Shown here: one piece after another, positions 1 to 8,100 of the stretch
Numbering within the stretch: the first letter of the stretch is position 1
Layout: the number at the start of each line of letters is the position of its first letter
Origin: Goniomonas avonlea
Taxonomy: Eukaryota; Cryptophyceae; Goniomonadida; Goniomonadaceae
Length of the DNA: 10,776 nt
Direction: 5' to 3'
NCBI GenBank assembly: GCA_003573635.1
Contig: QUTJ01031300.1
Location: 1 to 10,776 of the forward strand
Notes under the pieces: model-generated
The model's database searches: none
What the model was told of the DNA's origin: nothing
What the model saw: only the letters and a program-made list of their open reading frames with translations
Made by a program: the position numbers and the translations under genes

Positions 1-3000
1 CCACCACCATCGGTAGTCCTCGGAGCACAGCTGCAAGTAGCACAGCACCACCGCCACCTCCGCCACCGTGATAACCAGGATGGCAAACACCAAAAACAAG
101 AACCCAAACATGTAGTAAAACCGATGCTGCCATATGGACCTGGGACGCGGGTTAGGGAAACGCAAACTGTGCATGGCAACGCACAGGCGAGGACAGGAGA
201 AACAGAGACAAAGGCGGAGACAGAGAGAGACAGAGTCTGTGCGTCTGTGCGCCTGGCCAAGCCCAGTCCGCCCCTCGTCCCTCTCTGACAGAGAGGAGCC
301 AGTGACAGACAGGAGGGAGACAGAGTCTGTGCATCTGTGCCCCTCACGAGCCCTCCGCTCTGAGAGTACCAGAGAGAGTCAGAACAAGCAACCTCCCCAG
401 AATGACAGTGAGCTCGACAAAGACGACACCGAAGGGCAAGATAACAGAGAAAGTGCGACCCCAAAAGGCTGTGAGCTTGACAAGACGACACTGCAGGGCA
501 AGATAACAGAGAGTGAGGAACACGCGACCTACCCCAGGATCTCGACAAAGACGACACTGAAGGGCAAGATAACAGAGGGAGAGAGCGTATTCAAGCACCT
601 AGGATAACAGAGACAGTGAGGGCACGCGACCTACCCCAGAATGACAGTGAGCTCGACAAAGACGACACCGAAGGGCAAGATGCCGGAGAGCAGCAGGGTG
701 GGCAGGGTCTGGAGGTACCACGGCTGCGGCGGGATCTGGCGGGGAATGGAATTTGTGCGGCAGGGGAACGTGCCCGCCTGGCGCAGCGTGTTACTCGCCT
801 CGTCTCGCCTCGTCTAGCCTCTAGTATCTTATCTCGTCTCGTCTCGTCTCGTCTCTATCTCATCGCGCCTCGTCTCTTCTCAACCCGCCTCGTCTCGCCT
901 CGCTTGCTCATCTCGCCTCGTCTCGCCTCGCCTCTCTTCTCGCATCTCGTCTCCCCTCGTCTCTCACCTCCTCATCTCGCCTCGCCTCGCCTCTCTTCTC
1001 TCATCCCTCTTATCTCTTCTCTCATCCCTCTTATCTCATCTCATCTCGCCTAATCTCACCTCTCCTAACTCATCTCTCTTATTCCATCTGGCCCGTCTTC
1101 TCTCATCTCGTCCCTCTTCCTCATAATCATCATCATCATCATCATCACTGAGAACAACAGAAGAAAAGGTCACTTGCAGCACAAGCAGGGAGAGAGCTGA
1201 ACGCACCTCCTTGCGATAGCCCAAGAAACTGCCGAAAAACACGAGGGGAAGGGAGATGCCAAACCAGAGCAACATGAGTGCAACCATGGTTCCTGCGCAG
1301 CAGGGGTAAGAGGCTAGGGAAGTTGATAGTCCAGCGGGTCACCGTCACCGTCACCGCCACACCGTCACAACCCCACGCTCCCAATCTGTGATATCGCACA
1401 CCCACACATCGGAATGGACGCAGTGAAGAGGAGGATATCTCAGCTCATCTCATGTCGCCTCGTCTCTTCTCTTCTCATCTCATCACCTCGCCTCATCTTG
1501 CCTCGTCCCGCCTCTCTGATCTCATCTCATCTCGGAGCGGGGAGTGCCAGCAATTCCTCAAGCAGCATAGATCTCACCCGAATAACTTGAACTAACTTTG
1601 ACCTCAGTCCTAGAGGCTCTCTCTACTCAAGTCGGCAGAGGAAGGTGTGCGAGTGTCGCCTCGCACGAACAGGCGTACCAAACGGAACGGCGCCGGAAGA
1701 ACCCTGGGACCACACGAAAAAGTTGATGAAGACGAACAGGGCAAAGACCACTCCAGGAATGAGCAGCGCGGTCTGCACACCAACGTTACCACCTGAACTC
1801 GAGTCTCCTTCTGATGACTAGCCGTGACGACTAGTGCCCCCTAGTGCCAACGCACACGACAAGGGATGCGGGTCTGCACAAATACAAAAGTTCGGGTCGC
1901 TAGCCATGCCTACTCGTGCCTTACTAGTGCCACAAACGTGCATTGACATTTGGTGGCGATCTCGAATCAAAACGACCAGCGCTCGGCCGAGAAACGACAA
2001 CACATGGTAGAATCGCATGGAAGTGTGCATGTATGCGCGGGCGTACCATGAGGGTTACGCGAAGCTTGTTGCCGTCCTTGAGCAACTTGGCAAATCTCGA
2101 GGCCACATAACCGGCAATTGATCTGCCCAATAGCCGTTAGGGTGGGGTGAGAAGTGAGGCAAGGTTGTGTAAGACTCTCGAAGTGAAAAGGTGGGGTGAA
2201 AGGTGAGGCAAGGTCTGCTTGGGACGGTGTGTAAGCCACTCGACGTAGTCATGGTGAAAGGGTGGGGTGGGAAGTGGGGCAAGGTGTGCCACGTGTGTAA
2301 CACTCTCGAAATAAGTCATTTTGAACCCCCAGCGTCCATGACCAGCGTCCATGGACGCTTGAGGGTAGAGAGCGCTCGCTTCCATCTCCCTCTTCGCTTC
2401 CGTCTCCATCTCCGCCCCCCCCCCCCCCCTCTGCCTCTGCCTCTGCCTCTGCCTGTTCCTGTTCGTGTTCGTCTCCCCCTCGGCCTCTGCTCCCCCTCCG
2501 CGTGAACTAGAACCCACCAGCCACCACGGACGCTCCATCGTTGTCCACCTGTCAACTGCGCGAACCTAGGCACAATCACAGGCAGATCTGCTCTTTGAGG
2601 CATCAAATTAAGCCACGCTTTGCCGATTCGGAGTGTTCCTTGATCAGAACCGTTGGAAATTGGCGTATTCGATGCTGCCCCGCGGAGGACGGGGTGCATC
2701 GTGTTTTTGCCGAGAAAGATTGGGACTGAAAGAGGGGAGGAGACTCACCCGAGAAGGACGTAGAAAAGAAGGACAGTAGACAGCAGGGCTCCTCGGTTGG
2801 AAGGCGACAGAAAGCCCAGGACAGCGAAGCACAAGGTCGCGCCACACATGGCCAGCAGCTGTTTGTCCAGTCGTCATGCATCACACCAAAAGCGACGCAC
2901 TTGTCCCTCCACAGCCCTCCCAGCAAGTAGAAACCGAGCAGTGGTAATCCCGCAGGAGAGATTCAACAGTGTTGTCGCTGTGTGACTCTCTGACTGATCT

Positions 3001-4826
3001 GAGTCTCTCTCTCGCTCTCTCTCCCGCACATATCAAGACCAAAACTTGTCTTTGGGCACAAGCTATCACGGCGGGCGGTCTGCGCACGATCACACGAAAA
3101 ATATTAAACACTGGGAAGGCACACAAGCACGGTCCAGGAGCTCTGGCATCTCTACGGGATCTCGCTCGCAGATACTCACACTCGCGATGTGAACTGTATG
3201 TATCTATCCTCACCCACAGACAGTCAACACCGGGTACCACTCACAACCGGATACCAACATCTGTTGCGAACTGCACAGGGAAAACACTGACCTGGACACC
3301 GGTGCCAAGAAGGGCAGAGAGCAGTGACGCGTGAGCCGGAGGGCGGAACACATCTCCATACACCAGCTTCCATCCTGTGAGAAACAGAGTGAAACGCCGC
3401 GCCAAGTCGGCCGATGACTAGCGCAAACAGCAGTGCGGCTCTAAAACCGACCACCGAATCGAGCTGGCGTACCGGTTTCCTCTCGCAATTCACGAGCAGA
3501 CTCGTCGTCCTCGGCCTGCGCGAGCTGGTCGTACATGGCGAAGTCCTTGCGCAGAATGCGAGCCATGATCATCGCGATGATGCCAGTCAGGAAGATCTGT
3601 GATGCACAGTCAGAGCTGATCACGACAGTGTTCACGCATAAAGCAGGACGCACCACAACAACAATGCTGTTGACAACGCTGAACCAATGAATATTGTCGT
3701 CGGTCATCTGCAAATACACGTCCCACCTCGACGCCCATTTCGTGGCACTCTCCTGCCGAGTCCCTCCAAGTCAATCACTGGGTTCGCAAAGAGTGTGACG
3801 CACCTCCCACTCGACGTCATAAGTCCAGATAACCTCCACAGACTCCTGGTCAGTAATGATCGACTGTCGGTTTGAGAGTGTGTGGGAGCCGAGGCAGGTA
3901 TCCAATTCACAGTTCGGGGCACAGGTCTCGTTCCAGGCACCTTGATACTTGTGCTCCACACTGTGTGGGTGTCGGTAACGGTTCATTCTGGCAACAACAA
4001 GATTGCACCTGTAAGGTTCGACGTGAAACCCGACGATGAACACGCCATCAGGCTTGGCTCCTTGGTCATCTTGAGAGTGCTCCACGGGATGATACAAAAT
4101 CTTAAAGCGCAAGTGGTTGTTCAGGTAATAATGGTCTTGGCCGCTCTGAGCCTGGCTTGAGAACCAACGAAAAATATTGAGAATGACCCACCACTTCGTG
4201 CTCTTCCAGATGACCGATGGGAAACCCAAGGGCGTACATGGTGACTTCATTGCCAGACGGATCATCAGAATAGACAAAGTTCCGAACTTCAGCAAGAGGA
4301 AGGTTATCAGCCCGCATGTTCACACGATAGCCCAAAATGGAAAAGTCTTGGAACTCCTCCATTTGCTTGGAGTCGTAATTTTTCCTGCAGACTACTTGGC
4401 AGCGGCGGTTCTCCAATACATCCACCACATAGGGTGACGAAATCGACTTCTCACCAGCGAGCGCCTCACCGAGGTTCTCTGCATACTCGATCTCGTGCTC
4501 AGGGTGGCAAAATCGAAGTTGGTAGAAATCTGTCAAAGGTTCAGAATCTGCACGACAGGTCGCAATCTTCCGAGCCCCAGAAAGTCACAAAACAAAATGC
4601 CAACACGTAGCGACAAACCTAACGCTAATATGAACGAGTGCCACTCACCAAACTCGAGCTGTGACTCTCGCGATGTCAGCGATTGAACTTTGATCGCGAG
4701 CGGCTCGCCCCGCCGATAAACACGAGGTGCCACACCAGGCAAATAAAATGCTGCACTGTCACCCAGACAGACAACCAAAACCACAATAACGATTGCAAAT
4801 TTATGATTCCCCAAAACAGACCACAT
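1..4826 (-). CDS. TM9SF: TM9SF / nonaspanin (EMP70) nine-pass membrane protein, 13 exons, 3' end beyond window
   Basis: Exons on the minus strand, in transcript order: 4826-4649, 4529-4192, 4151-4009, 3960-3804, 3752-3654, 3596-3473, 3374-3292, 2858-2749, 2122-2047, 1772-1679, 1292-1207, 777-635, 139-1. They total 1770 nt, or 590 codons, and every junction is GT-AG and in phase. Residues 1-26 look like a signal peptide (hydrophobic [10 protein letters not shown], then SAA). The family-typical FYLPGVAP follows at once, then [145 protein letters not shown] and EDYRWWW. Seven membrane segments are visible, starting near residue 294. The last two and any C-terminal sorting signal lie off the left edge. 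The start at 4826 has an in-frame TGA two codons upstream. TM9SF proteins reside in Golgi/endosomes and act in sorting of membrane proteins, adhesion and phagocytosis. The sequence looks closer to the TM9SF2/4 branch, but I cannot settle the subfamily. The 4151/4192 junction could instead use the acceptor giving exon start 4145. Confidence 0.96.
140..634 (-). other. TM9SF intron, 495 bp
   Basis: The donor is GTAGGT at 634 and the acceptor is CCCAG ending at 140, with a branch-like CTAAC just upstream of it. Besides the minisatellite it holds a 24-bp direct repeat with one mismatch at 227-250 and 317-340 (core CAGAGTCTGTGC). Plus-strand reading frames here are repeat artefacts. Confidence 0.85.
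392..682. repeat. Degenerate minisatellite [11 protein letters not shown] an exon 3' end
   Basis: About four copies of a 60-75 bp unit lie in the TM9SF intron 140-634; the last unit is the real exon end. Positions 395-442 are identical over 48 bp to 634-681, which is the last 47 coding bases of exon 777-635 plus one intron base. Further copies lie at about 459-504 and 532-570, with a truncated piece at about 598-633. Intronic copies share a tail (GATAACAGAG) absent from the exon. Confidence 0.85.
793..1120. repeat. C/T-rich pentamer array
   Basis: Degenerate tandem CTCGT / CTCGC / CTCAT pentamers on the plus strand, about 330 bp long. A second, shorter array of the same type lies in the next TM9SF intron. 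Confidence 0.85.
1126..1146. repeat. (ATC)7 microsatellite
   Basis: Seven perfect ATC units within the same intron as the pentamer array. Confidence 0.95.
1293..1678 (-). other. TM9SF intron, 386 bp
   Basis: Donor GTACGC at 1678, acceptor GCGCAG ending at 1293, phase 1. It holds a (CACCGT)-type run at 1338-1368 and a second C/T-rich pentamer array at about 1441-1535. The remainder shows nothing recognisable. Confidence 0.85.
1441..1535. repeat. C/T-rich pentamer array, second copy
   Basis: Same CTCGT / CTCGC / CTCAT pattern as at 793-1120, but in the neighbouring intron with an exon between them. Confidence 0.8.
2141..2311. repeat. Three degenerate direct repeats
   Basis: Copies start at about 2141, 2190 and 2261. 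Each has the core GGTGGGGTG, then GAAG or AAAGG with TGxGGCAAGGT, then a GTGTGTAA-like string and ACTCTCGAA. In the transcript they form pyrimidine-rich tracts directly upstream of the 3' splice site at 2123. Confidence 0.75.
2415..2452. repeat. C15 homopolymer followed by (CTCTGC)n
   Basis: Fifteen C in a row on the plus strand (poly-G in the TM9SF transcript), then about four units of CTCTGC. Confidence 0.9.
2859..3291 (-). other. TM9SF intron, 433 bp
   Basis: Donor GTCAGT at 3291, acceptor AAACAG ending at 2859, phase 0, joining LLGTGVQ to [12 protein letters not shown]-rich tract lies at about 2985-3025. Otherwise no gene or repeat is visible. The acceptor lacks a strong pyrimidine tract, but the protein join fits the family. 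Confidence 0.8.
3597..3653 (-). other. 57-bp stop-free intron in the first membrane segment
   Basis: Donor GTGCGT, acceptor TCACAG. The length is a multiple of three and the reading frame passes through without a stop. Removing it joins NSIVVV to [11 protein letters not shown], as the family requires; keeping it would insert 19 residues in the membrane helix. Confidence 0.85.
3961..4008 (-). other. 48-bp stop-free intron in the lumenal domain
   Basis: It starts ACAG|GTGCAA and ends CACACAG|T. It is a multiple of three with no in-frame stop, so naive translation hides it. Removal turns the odd reading into [18 protein letters not shown], matching the family pattern VGFEVxPxSVKH. Confidence 0.75.
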
Positions 4827-5119
4827 CCCTCAATGCAACAGGGACAGTTCGCAAGCAAGAGACGCTTCAAGCGCAAAGAACAACACCGAAGGCCTTTGTT
4901 TGACCTCTTGAACCTTGACAAGCATGACGGCATGTATGATGATCGTATTCCGCGTCCATATCATATCTTTACCGGCGCGAGGTAAACGTTAACTTTGACA
5001 TGATCCAATTACTTTGACCCTTGATTTCAAGCTGGAGGGGAGCCTCGACGCGCTCATTGCGGCCGCGGTCAACGCGTTTGAATTTGGCAGCGCGCCGGCG
5101 CTGAGTTGGGCTCGCCACA
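4827..5119. promoter_or_regulatory. Divergent intergenic region, probable shared promoter
   Basis: This 293-bp gap separates the start codons of the two head-to-head genes and must hold both 5' UTRs and the promoter elements. A TTGAC core appears four times on the plus strand: TTTGACC at 4899-4905, CTTGACA at 4914-4920, CTTTGACA at 4993-5000 and CTTTGACCC at 5012-5020. The last two are spaced 19 bp apart. A CCAAT-like string lies at 5005-5009. There is no clear TATA box. The segment 5040-5110 is GC-rich (GCGGCCGCGG, GCGCGCCGGCGC). The promoter role is inferred from the arrangement; the motif copies are seen directly. Confidence 0.6.
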
Positions 5120-8100
5120 ATGGCGAGACCAATCAATAGCAATTTTATATCGAATTGTCGCGAATGCATGCAAAAGACAGCCCGGATCACTGAGCTGCAG
5201 ACGTCACTAGATGTTGCGTCGAAAAAGCTCCTTGCGGCGACAGCATTTTGGTCCACCATTGAGGTCGAGGGCAGGGAACACCACACTGCTGGCGATGTTG
5301 GATTTTCGATGTCTTGTGAGCAGACCAATCAGTGCACCAACTGCGTAGCGGCTGACATTGTACAGGTCGCGACGAGCAAAACCAGCCCAAGCAGCTGTCG
5401 CAATCGGAGATCATGAAGCTTGGTGTGCAGGCTTTGCCGTGCTGGCAAAGAGTTCAGTTGGCAAAACCCGCATCTACAGAAGTGAGTGTGCAGATTGAGA
5501 GAGATGAGGCGAAGAAAAGTTTTGGGATCACCTTCGTTCCGGTCACAATGCGCCCCGAGCACTCAGAGGCGCTCCTGGTTCGGAAATGCACCGCTGCTTC
5601 TCATCTCGTCTCTGGGGATATTGTTGTTGAGGTGGATGGCGTGGCGAGCTCGCTGCTTGAGCGTTTTAAGCGACTGGACCGGGCCATGTTGAGAATTCAA
5701 CGCACTGCTCATCCAACGTTTGGTTTCAGTGTTGAGAAACTCACAAAGGAGATGAGTGATGTGTTGCAGGAGGAGGCCAAAATGGCTGTGCGGGTCACTG
5801 AGGTGGTTCCAGACTCTCCCGCGGATGGGGTTCTGAGAGTCGGAGACCTCATCACGAGCCTTGATGGCATCCCAGCCTCTGACCTGTCCCTTGGAGAGCT
5901 GGTTGAGCACCTCCTGCAGGCTCAACAGAGCACGTTCACTGTTGTGCCTGGTAATTCGTCCCTTGCCTGGAGGCTCCTGCGTGGTGATGATCTGCGCTGG
6001 GAAAAAGAGGTTTTGCAGACAGGGCCGAACCAATACCGAGTCATGCTCTCTGGCGTTCCGTCGGGTTACTATGGACTGAATCTTACCCTTGCTGGCTTTA
6101 ACATTTGTGAGGAGTTTCAGACGCACGTGGCACCCGGTACGGACCAGTTTCATCCTTCTCGCACTCACTTGGCTTGCAGGGGAAGCATGGCCTGCCCGTT
6201 GTGTGATTGCCTCAGGGGAACACCGCAAGGCTGTGGCTGGTACCCCTCTTACCTTCCTGGTTGCTGTCTGCGACCAATACGGCAATCGACGCGATGTTGG
6301 TGGAGACAGAGTGGAGATTCTTGACGGGGTGAGTTGCAATACCAACGAGACAAGCCCATTACATTGTTCGTCTGTGTGAAGGGAGGGGGTGTGTGATTTT
6401 TGGTGCCGGTATTGATGCTCTGGCAGGGCGAGGTGAAGTCCGACCCAGCAGATATTGTGGATCACGACAATGGGACCTACACAGTGACTTGGAGAATCAC
6501 TTCAGCGTCTCGCGCCTATCCGTTCCATTTGATGGTCAATGGCCATCGGACATCTTCTCGGCCGTATGAAATTGATGTGCAGCCAGGTGCGTCAGTTGGA
6601 TGCCGCTGTTATGTGTGTGTGTGTTTCACTTGAAACCTCTTTCAGGCACACGCTTTACCCCCGCCCCCGCCGTGCCAAAACTCCTCACATTTCCACGCAG
6701 CTGCTATCAAGGTAGAGCAATGCTCTGTGCAAGTCCTCGGTGGCCAGTGGGTTGTCACTGCCGGCAAGACTCTTTCGTTCACTGTGGAGGTTTGCGATGA
6801 GTTCGGGAATCGGCGCAACAGGTGGGCTATTTCCCTGAAGTATTTCCCTCCTCACGCATGCGCGCATACACTTGCATACACTTGCCACACATAGGTCTCG
6901 TACGTTGTCGTAGCAGTGGAGGGAAGAAGGCACGACGGAGGGTTGGGTTGGGGGACAGCCGGTGCTGTTTTTGCCTGATGTCCAAGCACGTTCACTGCAC
7001 CTCTCGAGTGGCGTAGTGCGTCCGCACGTACTCTCTCAGGTGGATTCGGCCAGCCAGTAACACTGCCCTTCGCAGAGGAGGGGACCACCTCTCGGTACGG
7101 CAATCTGTGTCGCCTGAAGCCGTCCTTGGGTCTCGGTCGATCCGCATCCGGGATAACACGGACGGCACGTACACCGTGACGTGGGTGATCACGACTGCAG
7201 TCAAGGCCTACCCGTTTGTGGTGTGTCCCCTCGTTCTTTTAGAGCGAAAGAGTGGACCAAAGAGTAAGCGTGCGCACTCAGCCTATTGCATGGGTTGTCA
7301 TTACTTGCAATAGATTCTCGATTTAATGAACTAGATTCTGTTTATTTCCCTAGATTTTCTTATGGCGAGAATATTTCGTCATTACACTGACATCGAACAT
7401 TAAAATGTTGCCTTTGATCTTGACCATTGTCTCTGTTGTAATGTCATCCTCTGAGCTTGCCCGCAGGTGATGTGCAATCAGGAGACTTTGTACAGCCAGG
7501 AGATCGATGTCCAGCCAGGTGCGTGCGTGCTTGCTTGTGTCGTGTGCATGCGTGCGTGCGTGCGTGCACTCATCATCTAGACGATTCTGTGCGCAGTGCC
7601 TCACAGAGTTCGAACTTGAGGTAACGCCACTGCTAGGGATGTTCCTGAAGGACCATGTCCCCGTTCCTGAATGACGTTGTCCGAGCTCCCCGTGCACCAC
7701 ACTCAACCTTAGCAATTGCAGTGAGACCATATTCAAAGGTCCTGTCGCTTCAATGACTCGGGCACAATGACTCGGGGCGAGGGATGCATAACACACACTC
7801 TTAAGAGTTTCTTCGCAAACATGACGGGAAGCACAATTATATTGTAGAGTGGGGGTGCTGATTGAGTGTGGACTCATCAGGCTGCGAGCGCCTCCAGACA
7901 CACACGTGCACGTCGGTCTACAAACACGCACACGCACGTGCCGGCCTATTGTCTCTCCTCTCTTCTAACATCCCCATCAGCGCCGGTGTCGTTGCCCAAG
8001 TGTAGAGTGGAGGTGCAAGGTGGAGTGTGGACCATGATCTCTGGCCAGACGCTGACTTTCACGTTCACTTGCTGCGACGAGTTTGGTAACCGACGAGATC

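Larger units (their letters stand above)
778..1206 (-). other. TM9SF intron, 429 bp, mostly simple sequence
   Basis: Donor GTGCGT at 1206, acceptor CCAG ending at 778, phase 0. From about 793 to 1120 the plus strand is a degenerate array of pentamers of the type CTCGT / CTCGC / CTCAT, so the transcript is strongly purine-rich there. An (ATC)7 run follows at 1126-1146. I see no coding potential in it. Confidence 0.85.
2123..2748 (-). other. TM9SF intron, 626 bp, the longest seen
   Basis: Donor GTGAGT at 2748, acceptor GGGCAG ending at 2123, with CTAAC near the acceptor. It contains three copies of a 50-60 bp repeat (2141-2311), a 16-bp perfect palindrome (2344-2359), a C15 run (2415-2429) and (CTCTGC)n (2430-2452). 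The segment 2530-2740 shows nothing recognisable. The junction rebuilds [15 protein letters not shown], which supports the intron. Confidence 0.85.

Noticed and set aside
134-607. Plus-strand Asp/Thr-rich repetitive protein
   Set aside because: It is the opposite strand of the intronic minisatellite derived from the TM9SF exon end.
616-1053. Plus-strand Leu/Ser/Pro/Arg-repeat protein
   Set aside because: It is a translation of the CTCGT pentamer array and crosses a well-supported minus-strand exon (777-635).
793-1120. CRISPR-like array
   Set aside because: The units are continuous degenerate pentamers without spacers, in an intron of a eukaryotic gene.
3988-4008. 21-bp intron ending at the first CAG after 4008
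   Set aside because: It leaves extra residues in the lumenal domain; the 48-bp version restores the EPYSVEHKY motif.
5366-5394. 29-bp intron joining exon 1 to the PDZ exon
   Set aside because: It keeps frame but is shorter than any other intron here. The 50-bp intron 5316-5365 has a better donor (GTGAGC) and typical size.
5563-6465. 300-codon open frame on the minus strand
   Set aside because: It is antisense to the PDZ exon and repeat 1, shows no recognisable domain, and the plus strand has clear PDZ motifs and splice sites.
7034-7040. Acceptor CTCTCAG for the second exon of repeat 2
   Set aside because: It keeps frame but inserts 12 residues in the GNRRNRGGD turn. The CGCAG acceptor at 7075 gives the exact motif.
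7350-7937. 195-codon minus-strand open frame
   Set aside because: It lies across two introns and a coding exon of the plus-strand gene, has low-complexity His/Arg stretches and no domain.
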